This document shows, piece after piece, positions 56,001-64,000 of a stretch of DNA of 64,000 nucleotides. Source of the stretch: a marine gamma proteobacterium HTCC2148 (GTDB lineage: Bacteria; Pseudomonadota; Gammaproteobacteria; Pseudomonadales; Halieaceae); contig DS999223.1 of the NCBI GenBank assembly GCA_000156295.1, forward strand, positions 1-64,000. Reading direction: 5' to 3'. Numbering within the stretch: position 1 is the first letter of the stretch; the number at the start of each line of letters is the position of its first letter. The position numbers and the translations under genes are program-made. The notes under the pieces were generated by a model that searched no databases, was not told the DNA's origin, and saw only the letters and a list, made by a program, of their open reading frames with translations.

Positions 56001-59000
56001 GGCAGGCGGTTTAGTTGCCATTGGCGGTGATGGCGGTGGAGCCGGATTCGGCAGCAACGTGACAGTGACCAATACAGGGCAAATTTTCACCGGCCTTGAG
56101 GGCGTAGCAGGGACAGGTTCGTCTGCGATTTATGCACAGAGCATCGGCGGCGGCGGTGGTACTGGCGCACCCACAGGCGGACTGGTTGCCGTTCCCGGCG
56201 ATGGCGGTGGTGGCGATGGTAAAGGCGGGCAGGTCAGAGTGACCAACTCGGGAATTTTGAGAACCTACTTCGAAGATTCGTTCGGCATTTTTGCTCAGAG
56301 CGTTGGTGGTGGTGGCGGCTCTGGTGGCGGCAGCGGCGGTCTTGTCGCATTGGGTGGCGAAGGCGGCGGGGCAGCCAACGGTGATCTTGTCGATGTTATC
56401 AATAACGGTAATATTCTTACGTTTGGTGCGAATTCTGATGCTATCTATGCTCAAAGTGTTGGTGGCGGCGGTGGTCGCGGTGCCGCATCGGGTGGCCTGG
56501 TAGCGGTATCGACCGCTGGCGGTGGTGCAGGGAGTGGTGGTGAAGTAACTGTTGCAAATACAGCCGTTCTGGTCACCAGAGGACAGGCGTCTAAGGGCAT
56601 CTTTGCGCAAAGCATTGGCGGTGGCGGCGGAACCGGTGGCGAGGCCGGCGGCCTTGTTGCGTTGTCGGGTGATGGCGGCGGTGCAGGTGATGGCAATGAT
56701 GTGACGGTGACGAACTCAGGGAGTATTACGACCTCTGCTCTTGATCGAAAAAAGAGTAGAGCAACTTACAGCTTCGCCAGCGAACTTGATGATGGGCAAG
56801 ACTGCGAGACCAATGTCGATTGTGAGCAGCTATACCTCGATAAAATAACCGATGGCGATGTCAATCTTGACATCGACGGCGGCGATTTTTACTCGATTAG
56901 AACGGTCGACGCTAGCAGCGTTGAAATTGTGATCTATGACCGAGCCGCTTCCTCAACAGCGTTGTACGCCCAGAGCGTGGGCGGTGGCGGTGGCACAGGC
57001 ACACCTTCGGGCGGCCTTGTAGCCGTCAGCGGTAATGGCGGCGGTGAGGGCAATGGTGGTGTGGTGTCGGCTACTAACTCAAGCACATTGCAAACCTCGG
57101 GTAGCAACTCGTACGGCATTTTTGCACAAAGCGTGGGTGGAGCGGGTGGTGACGGTGGTGCGTCTGGTGGTTTAGCCGCTGTATCAGGTGACGGTGGCGG
57201 TGCTGGCTTTGGTGGGACGGTAATCGTCGATAACAATACAGGCGGTGATATCACCACGCGTGGAATAAATTCGACTGCCATCTTCGCCGAGAGCGTAGGC
57301 GGCGGTGGCGGTGTTGGTGAGCCCGGAGGGGGTCTCGGTGCCGTTGGCGGCGACGGTGGTACAGCCGGGTATGGCGGCAGCGTCACGGTAACTAACGATG
57401 CTAACTTAATCACCGAAGGTGATTTTTCAAAGGGTATTTTCGCCCAGTCAGTTGGTGGCGGAGGAGGCGCCGCGGGCGAGGCTGGAGGCGTAGGTTCAGT
57501 CGGCGGTGAAGGTGGCGCCGGTAAATACGGTGGAGCCGTTCACGTTGAAAGCACAGGGAATATAACTACCTCGGGCAGAGGCGCGACTGGAATCTTTGCC
57601 CAGTCGATCGGCGGCGGCGGCGGTGATGCGGGTGATGGCGGCGGTTTATTTACATGGGGTGGCGATGGTGATGGCGATGGGCTTGGCGCCCTTGGCGGCA
57701 TTGTAACGGTTAAAAACTTCGGTGAGATCATAACTACCGGTAATGGCGCAAAGGGCATTTTTGCTCAGTCAGTTGGAGGCGGTGGTGGCAGCGGCGGTTC
57801 TGCGTATGGTGTGTTTGTGACCGTCGGCGGAGATGGTGGCAACGGTAGCGAAGGTGGTGACGTTGATGTTACGCATGGGGGGTCAATCCACACCTCGGGC
57901 ATAAGTGCTACGGGTATTCATGCGCAATCTGTTGGCGGATCAGGCGGCGACGGCGGATCCTCCTATTCAGGGAGTTTGTTTTTTGGCTATGCGCTAGGTG
58001 GAGATGGTGGTAATGGCGCCTTGGGCGGTGACGTAGACGTAACGCTTGGTCGCTATCTGAACGATGTACTGCAAAACAGATCGATGATTACCACAGATAG
58101 CGGTCGTTCAACCGGTATTCTTGCGCATTCGGTCGGTGGTGGCGGTGGCAGTGGTGGTAAATCTGTGCAGGCCAGTGCCGGCGCATTTATCAATATGAGC
58201 GTGTCCATTGGCGGCACTGGAGGTACAGGTGGCCAGGGCGGTATTGTTAATCTCGATGGTGCGGGCGATGTGCTTACCAAGGGGGATGTTTCTCCAGGTG
58301 TAATTCTTCAATCCGTAGGCGGTGGCGGTGGCAATGGTGGTTCGAGCGTGTCGGTCTCAGTAGCGGCTGGAGAGGGCGTATCCCTGGCAGGCTCAGTGGC
58401 ACTTGGTGGAGACGGCGGGGCAGCGGGAGACGGAGGATCGGTTACAGCAGACGTCGACTCAAATATTGAGACAAGGGGCGCATTTTCGACTGGATTCCTT
58501 GCGCAATCTGTGGGCGGCGGTGGCGGTAATGGCGGTAATGCGGTCTCAGTGGCAGCTTCCTTCTCTGACGGAGCCGCTGGTGCAGTGGGTGTCGGCCTGG
58601 GCGGAGATGGAAACAGCGGAGGTTTGGGAGGCATCGTAGATGTTTCTTATAGCGGTTCCGTCACGACTCAGCAGGCTCAGTCAGACGGTCTCGTGATTCA
58701 GAGCGTAGGTGGTGGTGGCGGTAATGGTGGCACAACTGTTGCTGCTTCGCTGGGTGCAGCGGCTGGAGGGGGTGGTAATTTCAGCCTGGCGCTGGGCGGA
58801 AAAGGCGGCGGTGGCGGCATAGGTGGTAAGGCTAAAGCTATTATTCTAGGCGATGTCTCTGTTGCTGGCGATGGTTCCGATGGCGTTATTGTTCAATCTA
58901 TCGGTGGAGGCGGTGGCAACAGTGGCTTGACGGTTGGAGCTGGGGCCGCAGGTGCGGTTGGAGCTGCTGCATCCGTTAATGTAGCACTTGGCGCCACTGG

Positions 59001-62000
59001 CGGCAGTGGTGGTGCGGGCGGGTTAGTCGACGCCTATTACGATGGTATTTTGAGTACGATTGGTAACAGTGCTACAGGTATCTTGGCACAAAGCGTCGGT
59101 GGTGGCGGTGGCAACGCGGGGGGCACAATAGCGGCGGGCATCGCAGGCGCCCTAGGTGGTGCGTCTGGAGCTTTGGGAGTATCGATTGGTGGCGACGGCG
59201 GCGGTGGCGGTAATGGTGGTGTAGCCGAGGCGGTTACAACTATCACTACGCCATTGGGCGATAGAATCTACGAGTTTGCTGTATCCCTAGAAACCGAGGG
59301 TAGCGTTGCCACCAATGGAGAAAATTCGGCCGGTATTATCGCTCAGAGCATTGGTGGTGGTGGCGGTAACGGTGGGTATTCGGTGTCCGGTACTCTCGCG
59401 GGAGCGGCGGTCGGAGCAGGCACTATCGGGGTTTCGCTAGGAGGTGATGGCGAGGGTGGTGGCGTTGGCATGGATGTGCTGGCCGATATTGAGTCAACCG
59501 TTATCACTAGTGGTGGTGCTTCCAGAGGCGTACTAGTGCAATCTGTTGGCGGCGGCGGCGGTACCGGTGGGCTGAGTGTTTCAGCAGGTATTGCGGGCGC
59601 TGGCGTAGCAGCGGGATCTTTGAATGTAGGCCTCGGTGGTAGTGGCGGTACTGGCGCCATCGGCGGTGATGTCAATGCGACAGCGACTGGCGCCATTGAA
59701 ACGAGAGGCGATCAGTCTCACGGTTTTGTCGCTCAGTCTATCGGCGGCGGCGGCGGAAGTGGCGGCGCGAACGTGTCTGCAAGTATTAATGGAGCTAGTA
59801 CTGCGTCTGGCGGCATAAATGTTGGTCTTGGCGGTTCTGGCGGTACAGCGGGACACGGGGGTTCCGTCATTGCTGCAACAAGTGGAAACGTGGTGACTTA
59901 TGGCCAGCAGTCTGTCGGCATCTTGGCGCAATCTGTTGGCGGCGGTGGCGGCGATGGCAACTTCAATGTGGCGGCTGGTATTTCCGGCGCTGGCGTTGCC
60001 AACGGGCAAATCGGCGTAGGCTTGGGAGGCAATGGCGGTGCAGCCGGTGATGGCGGTGAGGTTAGTCTTACGGTCACTAATAATGTTTTGACTTTCGGCG
60101 GAGATGGCTCGGGCGCAATAGTTGGTTCGTCGGATTATCTCGATACTCTGCTCGCCGCGTATGCGGATCCCTTTAACGCATTTCCTGTTGGCGACGATGC
60201 TGACGCCGGAGCTGTAATTGCACAGTCAATTGGAGGTGGCGGCGGTAATGGCGGCTTGAATGTAACCGCGTCAGCTGGTGGCAGTGGTGTAGGCAGCGGC
60301 GGTGTGAATGTCGGGCTGGGTGGCAGCGGCGAAGGTGGCGGCAGTGGCGGTGCTGTAACTGCAGCGGTTGAAGGCACAATCCTCACGGTGGGTAATGGCG
60401 GCAATGGTGTGCTGGCCCAGTCTATCGGTGGTGGCGGTGGCAACGGCGCTATCAACATAGCGGGTACGATTTCCGGTGCCGGCGTGGGTAACGGTGCAGT
60501 AACCGTAGGCCTGGGTGGAGACGGTGACCTCGGTGGTACAGGTGGCGCTGTTACTCTCGATTTGGAAGGGCCGGTGACTACCTACGGCGATCGTGCGCGT
60601 GGTGTGGTTGCTCAGAGCATCGGTGGAGGTGGCGGTAACGGCGCTGTTAATATCGGCGGAACGCTCGCTGGTGCAGGGACGGGTAACGGTGATTTGACTT
60701 TAGCGGTCGGAGGCTCGGGCGGAGGCGGCGGCGCCTCGGGGCGGGTTGATGCTGATGTTAGTGGCAATATTTATACGGTCGGCGATTTCTCTGACGGCTT
60801 TATCGCTCAGACGATTGGCGGCGGCGGCGGTAATAGCGCGATTAACATTGGCGCTGCGATTTCAGGTGGTGGTATTGGTAACGGCTCGGGGAAAATCTCT
60901 CTCGGCGGTGCAGGCGGTTCAGCCAGCAACTCAGATATCGTTGATGCTCTCTACAGCGGACTAATCACTACGTTTGGCGATTATTCTCGTGGCATGTTAG
61001 CGCAATCAGTGGGCGGGGGTGGCGGTAATGCCGCTGGCAATGTGGCCGCCGGAATTTCTGGAGCGGGCACAGGAAATGGTGATCTGGTTGTCGGTGTTGG
61101 TGGCGATGGTGGTGGCGCAGGCGATGGCGGACGCGAAGGCGTCGCTTTAGCAGTCACTGCTGCGGCGCAAGGCCAAATTGTCACCTATGGTAAAAATTCT
61201 GGAGCGTTTACAGCACAGTCGATTGGCGGCGGTGGCGGCAGCGGTGGCTACAATGTGTCGGCTTCCGGCAGTGGCGCAGGCACTGGTGCTGGCGGCGTTG
61301 GAGTTGGCCTGGGGGGCGATGGTTCTGGCGGTGGTGCTGGCAAGGGAGTAGACGCGGATATAAGCGCTAACATCTGGACTTATGGTGAATCTTCGGGCGG
61401 TATTTTAGCGCAAAGTGTTGGCGGCGGGGGTGGTAATGGCGGTTTCAATGTTACTGCCGTTGGCACCGGGGCCGGCACAGGCGCGGGAGCGGTCACGGTT
61501 GGCCTCGGTGGTACTGGGGCAAAAGGCGGCAACAGCGGCCGAGTTGATGCGGATTCGACCGGTACTGTTTTTACGGAAGGCGATAACTCAACCGGCTTCC
61601 TGGCGCAATCGGTTGGAGGTGGTGGCGGTAATGGCGGGTTCAACGTCAATGTAAGTATCGCCGGATCTGGTGTAGGTAGTGGTGCTGTGGGTGTTGGCCT
61701 GGGCGGAGATGGCGACGTCGGCGGTGATGCCGGTGAGGTATATGCCTCCACTGATAAAACAGTAACGACCAGGGGCGATAACTCAGCTGGCGTTGTGGCG
61801 CAGTCCATCGGTGGTGGCGGCGGCAACGGTGGTTTTAACGTTACTGTTAGTGTTTCTGGAGCTGCAAAGGGCAGTGGATCCGTTGGGGTAGGGCTTGGCG
61901 GTGGCGGCGCCGGTGGTGGCGTCGGCAAGCGTGTCGAGTTAACCGTTGACGAGGACGTCACGACATCAGGTGCGAATTCAGCAGGCGTGATAGCGCAATC

Positions 62001-64000
62001 ACTTGGTGGCGGTGGTGGTAATGGAGGGTTCAACGTAGCTGTACCCTTGTCTGGCGCCGGCACCGGTAGCGGCGCTGTGGCGGTCGGTTTGGGAGGCAAC
62101 GGGGGTACCGCTAGTGACGGTGGCACGGTGATTTTTCGTGGTGAGACAGATGTCATAACGGGAGACGTTGCCGACTTTGATTCGGGTCGACTAGGCGTCG
62201 AAAAACAGCGCACTGAGTATGCTTTTGTTTCGGAGCCCGACCCAGACTGCACTTTATTCGACTGCCTTGCTCTGACCATCCCTGTAATAGACGGCGATGA
62301 TGAGCTCATTACTTCAATGGGCAGCGTAAATTGTTTTGAGTCGAACTGTAGTGTTTTTGTAGAGGCGGCCATAGCCAATGGCGATATCGAAATCGATTTG
62401 GGCCCAGGCGAGCAATGGGAGCTTGAAGTTATAGATGCAGAAACTATTGAGCTGGTGATATACGAGCGGAAGATAGCATCGGGAGATTTTTCGCAGGGCG
62501 TAGTTGTGCAAAGCATCGGCGGCGGTGGAGGTAATGGTGGGTTCGATGTTTCGGCTACCATTTCAGGTGCTGAAAAAGGTAGCGGTGCGTTGAGCGTAAG
62601 TCTCGGTGGCGATGGCGATGGCGGCGGCGCAGGCGGTATCGTTGATTCATTCTTAACCGGTTTAATTGAAACTGCGGGTTTTGGTAGTAATGGCTTAACG
62701 GTGCAGTCGGTAGGTGGCGGTGGCGGCAATGGTAACTTTAGCGTGGCAGGCGCTTTATCGGGCGCGTCTCAAGCGAGTGGAGCCGGAGCCATTAGCCTGG
62801 GCGGCACGGGTGCTGGCGGCGGCAACGGAAATACGGTTGATTCAGTTCACACGGGTGCGGTAGCTACACTCGGCGATTACTCAAATGGTGCTGTCGTGCA
62901 GTCCATTGGCGGCGGCGGTGGTAATGGTGGATTCGCAGTAGCCGGAGGGATAAGTGTCGCTAAAGAAGGCAGTGGGGCGCTGACGGTAGGAATTGGTGGC
63001 TCAGGAGGATCCGGTGGTTCTGCTGGTATGGTGACAGGCGAACAGTACGGTAATGTATCTACCGCTGGCGATTTTTCTTCAGGCGTTATCGTGCAAAGTC
63101 TTGGTGGCGGCGGTGGTAATGGCGGTTTTAGTGTCTCTGGTAATATTTCAGCGGCTAAAAACGGATCGGGTGCCCTCGCCGTCGGAGTCGGTGGTACGGG
63201 CGGCTCCGCTGGCTTCGCGATGGATGCAACCAGCACGGTTACCGCTTTAGTAGAGACCTTGGGCGATAATTCTGATGGCATTTTCACCCAATCTCTCGGT
63301 GGTGGTGGAGGCAACGGTGGATTTAATGTCTCTGGTAGTCTCACGGCCTCCAAAGAAGGTAGTGGCAATTTAGCCGTCGGTATTGGCGGCTTTGGGGGCG
63401 AGGGTGGTTACGCAGGTGCTGCATCAAGCACCGTAATCGGTGGCGCGTTGACCTCGGGAGATAATTCGAACGGTATCGTTACTCAAAGTTTGGGGGGCGG
63501 TGGAGGTAATGGCGCACTTAATGTTGCTGGAAGTGTAAATATCACGAGTGAAGGTTCGGGCGGTAATTTGGGTGTCGGCATCGGCGGATTCGGCGGCGAC
63601 GGCGGCGATGCGGGAACTGTGAGCAGCAAGGTGACCATGACTGAACAATACGACCGTGTTACCACTACTGGAAATAACTCGATAGGTATCCTTGCACAGT
63701 CAGTCGGCGGTGGCGGTGGTAACGGCGGCATTAATGTCACTGGCACTTTAAACGGCACGAGCAAAAGTGGAGGGTCCGTTGGCTTTGGGCTCGGCGGCTT
63801 CGGCGCGGGTGCTGGTGATGGCAAGAAGGTCACGTTAGATGTAGATGGCTTAGTGGTAACACAAGGAAATAACTCTCACGGACTAATGGCGCAATCCGTT
63901 GGCGGTGCCGGCGGAAATGGCGGTATGAACGTCACTGGCAGTGTCGCCATCACAAAGTCTAGCCAAAGTGCTACTCAGGTGGGAGTGGCTATCGGTGTCG
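53032..64000 (+). CDS. Giant glycine-rich repeat adhesin / autotransporter passenger, runs off the right edge
   Basis: One frame is open from ATG 53032 to the window end, at least 3656 residues. I read codon phase at the row starts and found no stop in the parts checked. It begins with a signal peptide (MHLRSLIIASAFSLFATGAFSQA). A non-repetitive N-terminal region (about residues 24-200) contains a proline-rich linker. From about residue 390 there are 51 visible units with the motif GI-x-AQS(I/V)GGGGG-x-GG followed by GG-rich turns and a beta-strand V-x-V-x-N-x-G. Such repeats are known from large autotransporter-type proteins, which fold as beta-solenoids. The anchor domain (beta-barrel or other) must lie outside the window, so secretion by a type V system is inference. 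Confidence 0.88.
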   Translation, partial: MHLRSLIIASAFSLFATGAFSQAEPPNVNSVVGDTVINPATGEEVEVVGLIEDVNGVTQYVIASDGNGIATETTVGNTIALTADTAQLNNLAVGDYQIIQQNLGSFGYVDSLKVQLIQDPQPDPPNPLLDYALVTSGTEDPPQGEDGNPIQPPAPGTPEAPAPQLTSGIIYDVVKGAGGSGGDDGYGIRICIPLLGCATIGYSGSSGGNGSQPSPYVLTIPDSYNSGSITSTGDTEPAITVGRVGGDGGQGGDAYGNFQAKPGGNGGAGGNVTVTNNVDTQTSGENSYGMYIFSRAGQSGAGGTGYLFGSGGQGGAALDGGTVNATNNAQVNTSGDGAHGVRVFSTGGAAGSGGGSWGLVGSSGNGADGGNGGAVTVNNNSNGALVTTGLDAHGILAQSIGGSGGDSGSGGGLYVEAGASAGGGNGSTVTVNNSGVISTQNDGSNGILAQSIGGGGGSGGDVGGLVALSGSGGGGGNGSTVVVNNSGQVSTDGNRADAVFAQSVGGGGGTGGGSGGLVASSAGGGGGGNGGNVTVNNSGVLQTSGSDSRGIAAQSIGGGGGNGGGAGGLVALAGNGGGAGQGGNVSVDNEGQIFTDGLGSDAIFAQSVGGGGGSGAASGGLVAVSGSGGGGTGIGGVVEVINNALLQTQAGSSFGIFAQSVGGGGGSGGAGGGLVALSGGGGGASSGGAVTVTNNQAGKISTFGDNSGAIFAQSVGGGGGRGAASGGLVAVSTSGGGAGNGGAVSVTSHGDLQTSGSGSEGIFAQSIGGGGGAGGEAGGLVAIGGDGGGAGFGSNVTVTNSGQILTGAEGAAGTGSSAIYAQSIGGGGGSGAPTGGLVAVPGDGGGGQGKGGEVRVTNTGLLATYFEESFGIFAESVGGGGGSGGGSGGLVALGGQGGGAASGDLVDVDNDGNIFTFGANSGAIYAQSVGGGGGRGAASGGLVAVSTSGGGAGNGGEVLVNNTGALNTAGTGSEGIFAQSIGGGGGAGGEAGGLVAIGGDGGGAGFGSNVTVTNTGQIFTGLEGVAGTGSSAIYAQSIGGGGGTGAPTGGLVAVPGDGGGGDGKGGQVRVTNSGILRTYFEDSFGIFAQSVGGGGGSGGGSGGLVALGGEGGGAANGDLVDVINNGNILTFGANSDAIYAQSVGGGGGRGAASGGLVAVSTAGGGAGSGGEVTVANTAVLVTRGQASKGIFAQSIGGGGGTGGEAGGLVALSGDGGGAGDGNDVTVTNSGSITTSALDRKKSRATYSFASELDDGQDCETNVDCEQLYLDKITDGDVNLDIDGGDFYSIRTVDASSVEIVIYDRAASSTALYAQSVGGGGGTGTPSGGLVAVSGNGGGEGNGGVVSATNSSTLQTSGSNSYGIFAQSVGGAGGDGGASGGLAAVSGDGGGAGFGGTVIVDNNTGGDITTRGINSTAIFAESVGGGGGVGEPGGGLGAVGGDGGTAGYGGSVTVTNDANLITEGDFSKGIFAQSVGGGGGAAGEAGGVGSVGGEGGAGKYGGAVHVESTGNITTSGRGATGIFAQSIGGGGGDAGDGGGLFTWGGDGDGDGLGALGGIVTVKNFGEIITTGNGAKGIFAQSVGGGGGSGGSAYGVFVTVGGDGGNGSEGGDVDVTHGGSIHTSGISATGIHAQSVGGSGGDGGSSYSGSLFFGYALGGDGGNGALGGDVDVTLGRYLNDVLQNRSMITTDSGRSTGILAHSVGGGGGSGGKSVQASAGAFINMSVSIGGTGGTGGQGGIVNLDGAGDVLTKGDVSPGVILQSVGGGGGNGGSSVSVSVAAGEGVSLAGSVALGGDGGAAGDGGSVTADVDSNIETRGAFSTGFLAQSVGGGGGNGGNAVSVAASFSDGAAGAVGVGLGGDGNSGGLGGIVDVSYSGSVTTQQAQSDGLVIQSVGGGGGNGGTTVAASLGAAAGGGGNFSLALGGKGGGGGIGGKAKAIILGDVSVAGDGSDGVIVQSIGGGGGNSGLTVGAGAAGAVGAAASVNVALGATGGSGGAGGLVDAYYDGILSTIGNSATGILAQSVGGGGGNAGGTIAAGIAGALGGASGALGVSIGGDGGGGGNGGVAEAVTTITTPLGDRIYEFAVSLETEGSVATNGENSAGIIAQSIGGGGGNGGYSVSGTLAGAAVGAGTIGVSLGGDGEGGGVGMDVLADIESTVITSGGASRGVLVQSVGGGGGTGGLSVSAGIAGAGVAAGSLNVGLGGSGGTGAIGGDVNATATGAIETRGDQSHGFVAQSIGGGGGSGGANVSASINGASTASGGINVGLGGSGGTAGHGGSVIAATSGNVVTYGQQSVGILAQSVGGGGGDGNFNVAAGISGAGVANGQIGVGLGGNGGAAGDGGEVSLTVTNNVLTFGGDGSGAIVGSSDYLDTLLAAYADPFNAFPVGDDADAGAVIAQSIGGGGGNGGLNVTASAGGSGVGSGGVNVGLGGSGEGGGSGGAVTAAVEGTILTVGNGGNGVLAQSIGGGGGNGAINIAGTISGAGVGNGAVTVGLGGDGDLGGTGGAVTLDLEGPVTTYGDRARGVVAQSIGGGGGNGAVNIGGTLAGAGTGNGDLTLAVGGSGGGGGASGRVDADVSGNIYTVGDFSDGFIAQTIGGGGGNSAINIGAAISGGGIGNGSGKISLGGAGGSASNSDIVDALYSGLITTFGDYSRGMLAQSVGGGGGNAAGNVAAGISGAGTGNGDLVVGVGGDGGGAGDGGREGVALAVTAAAQGQIVTYGKNSGAFTAQSIGGGGGSGGYNVSASGSGAGTGAGGVGVGLGGDGSGGGAGKGVDADISANIWTYGESSGGILAQSVGGGGGNGGFNVTAVGTGAGTGAGAVTVGLGGTGAKGGNSGRVDADSTGTVFTEGDNSTGFLAQSVGGGGGNGGFNVNVSIAGSGVGSGAVGVGLGGDGDVGGDAGEVYASTDKTVTTRGDNSAGVVAQSIGGGGGNGGFNVTVSVSGAAKGSGSVGVGLGGGGAGGGVGKRVELTVDEDVTTSGANSAGVIAQSLGGGGGNGGFNVAVPLSGAGTGSGAVAVGLGGNGGTASDGGTVIFRGETDVITGDVADFDSGRLGVEKQRTEYAFVSEPDPDCTLFDCLALTIPVIDGDDELITSMGSVNCFESNCSVFVEAAIANGDIEIDLGPGEQWELEVIDAETIELVIYERKIASGDFSQGVVVQSIGGGGGNGGFDVSATISGAEKGSGALSVSLGGDGDGGGAGGIVDSFLTGLIETAGFGSNGLTVQSVGGGGGNGNFSVAGALSGASQASGAGAISLGGTGAGGGNGNTVDSVHTGAVATLGDYSNGAVVQSIGGGGGNGGFAVAGGISVAKEGSGALTVGIGGSGGSGGSAGMVTGEQYGNVSTAGDFSSGVIVQSLGGGGGNGGFSVSGNISAAKNGSGALAVGVGGTGGSAGFAMDATSTVTALVETLGDNSDGIFTQSLGGGGGNGGFNVSGSLTASKEGSGNLAVGIGGFGGEGGYAGAASSTVIGGALTSGDNSNGIVTQSLGGGGGNGALNVAGSVNITSEGSGGNLGVGIGGFGGDGGDAGTVSSKVTMTEQYDRVTTTGNNSIGILAQSVGGGGGNGGINVTGTLNGTSKSGGSVGFGLGGFGAGAGDGKKVTLDVDGLVVTQGNNSHGLMAQSVGGAGGNGGMNVTGSVAITKSSQSATQVGVAIGV
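55165..56448 (+). repeat. 642-nt higher-order tandem duplication (two complete copies plus a partial third)
   Basis: The same four-unit order recurs with an exact period of 642 bases (214 codons). Anchor points are the GCTCAAAG / GCCCAAAG / GCTCAAAG motifs at 55165, 55807 and 56449, each followed by GRGAASGGLVAVST. The four linkers in order are GRGAASGG, AGGEAGG, SGAPTGG and SGGGSGG. The copies differ mostly at third codon positions, so the protein repeat is conserved while the DNA has drifted. The third copy departs after two units, where the first insert begins. Confidence 0.85.
56737..56955 (+). repeat. Insert domain 1 within the adhesin (about 72 residues, non-glycine-rich)
   Basis: An acidic, cysteine-containing segment interrupts one unit. 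It contains SRATYSFASELDDGQDCE and NVDCEQLYLDKI. It also contains VNLDIDGGDFYSIRTVDASS and VEIVIYDR, before the repeat resumes at LYAQSVGGGGG. It is related to insert 2 (62149-62490). No known domain is recognised. Confidence 0.7.
58101..63990 (+). repeat. Class B repeat array: about 28 units of about 65 residues
   Basis: Units recur every 180-215 bases. The AQS(I/V)GGGGGNGG motif is followed by a longer alanine/valine strand pair, typically VSA-x-ISGAG-x-G-x-GAV-x-VGLGG-x-GG, instead of the GGLVA linker of class A. The switch lies near 58100-58300. The array continues past the window end. Confidence 0.86.
62149..62490 (+). repeat. Insert domain 2 within the adhesin (about 110 residues, non-glycine-rich)
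   Basis: Interrupts a class B unit. It contains VEKQRTEYAFVSEPDPDCTL and FDCLALTIPVIDG, with a further cysteine pair in NCFESNCSVF. It also contains GDIEIDLGPGEQWELEVIDA and TIELVIYERK. The start (R-x-x-Y-x-F-x-SE), the cysteines and the end (D-A-x-x-(V/I)-E-(I/L)-VIY-(D/E)-R) match insert 1. Confidence 0.7.

Larger units (their letters stand above)
54205..58100 (+). repeat. Class A repeat array: about 23 units of 52-55 residues
   Basis: Units recur every 150-170 bases: AQSVGGGGG, then a short linker ending GGLVA(L/V), then GGGGxGGxVxVxN, then a (T/S)xGxxSxGI strand. The linker GGLVAL/GGLVAV persists until about 57190 and then decays. Within it is a longer duplication of four units (see separate entry). 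Confidence 0.88.

Noticed and set aside
54437-58639. Short + strand frames with alanine/valine-rich products in the adhesin region
   Set aside because: Alternate-frame shadows of glycine-rich codons; the true frame is the one opened at 53032.
53892-63833. Many minus-strand frames rich in PPPP, PSPP and PPSP
   Set aside because: They are the exact reverse complement of the GGC/GGT glycine codons in the adhesin. They change phase and have no starts with ribosome sites, while the + frame stays open throughout.
54205-63990. Regularly spaced repeats considered as a CRISPR array
   Set aside because: Repeats are degenerate at third positions, units are multiples of three, and the region is one open reading frame; no cas genes are present.

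Overview
The window reads as chromosome of a gammaproteobacterium, most likely a marine Cellvibrionales/Halieaceae-type organism. This is inferred from gene order, not from a search. The leuCDB-asd-fimV-truA-trpF-trpBA-accD-folC-SPOR-cvpA-purF-metZ run is the arrangement known from Pseudomonas and its relatives. The acnB, lpxH-ppiB/glnS-cysS, folD and tRNA blocks are also ordinary gammaproteobacterial housekeeping.

Layout. 1-3025: an MDR-family oxidoreductase whose last codon touches the window edge, a flavodoxin-like protein, a hotdog thioesterase, and a LysR regulator divergent from leuC. 3110-7390: leucine synthesis (leuC, leuD, leuB) and aspartate-semialdehyde dehydrogenase. 7589-19697: fimV, truA, the tryptophan genes trpF-trpB-trpA, accD, folC, a SPOR cell-division protein, cvpA, purF and metZ, all on + and many overlapping. 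19719-24132: a MoxR ATPase / DUF58 / transglutaminase (TgpA-like) module plus a GNAT acetyltransferase. 24113-30997 (-): a 2294-residue secreted protein made of about 17 DUF11 repeats with a C-terminal IPTL-CTERM-like sorting tail. 31213-40547: acnB with terminator, a DUF1289 protein with miaE, lpxH with ppiB, glnS with cysS, and folD. 40696-41232: a Pro-His-Arg tRNA cluster with a good promoter and a terminator.

41419-45418: a TetR/NAD(P)-binding protein divergent pair around a perfect palindrome, then a membrane-anchored TAXI-type binding protein followed by a Cache-domain membrane protein that carries a single-base frameshift. 45442-51988 (-): a YtcJ-type amidohydrolase, and an efflux operon (membrane-fusion protein, RND pump, TetR). 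52131-52243: the small SRP RNA. 52373-52639 (-): a small HExxH lipoprotein.

From 53032 to the end of the window one reading frame stays open on + for at least 3656 residues. It encodes a secreted glycine-rich repeat protein of the autotransporter/adhesin type with 51 visible copies of an AQS(I/V)GGGGG motif, and it runs off the right edge. The many proline-rich minus-strand frames opposite it are shadows.

The most interesting content is on the cell surface side. The giant adhesin has two repeat periods, an internal 642-nt higher-order duplication, and two inserted copies of an unrecognised cysteine-containing mini-domain. The DUF11 protein points to an exosortase H system elsewhere in the genome. 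The TAXI/Cache membrane pair has no permease and no signalling output domain.
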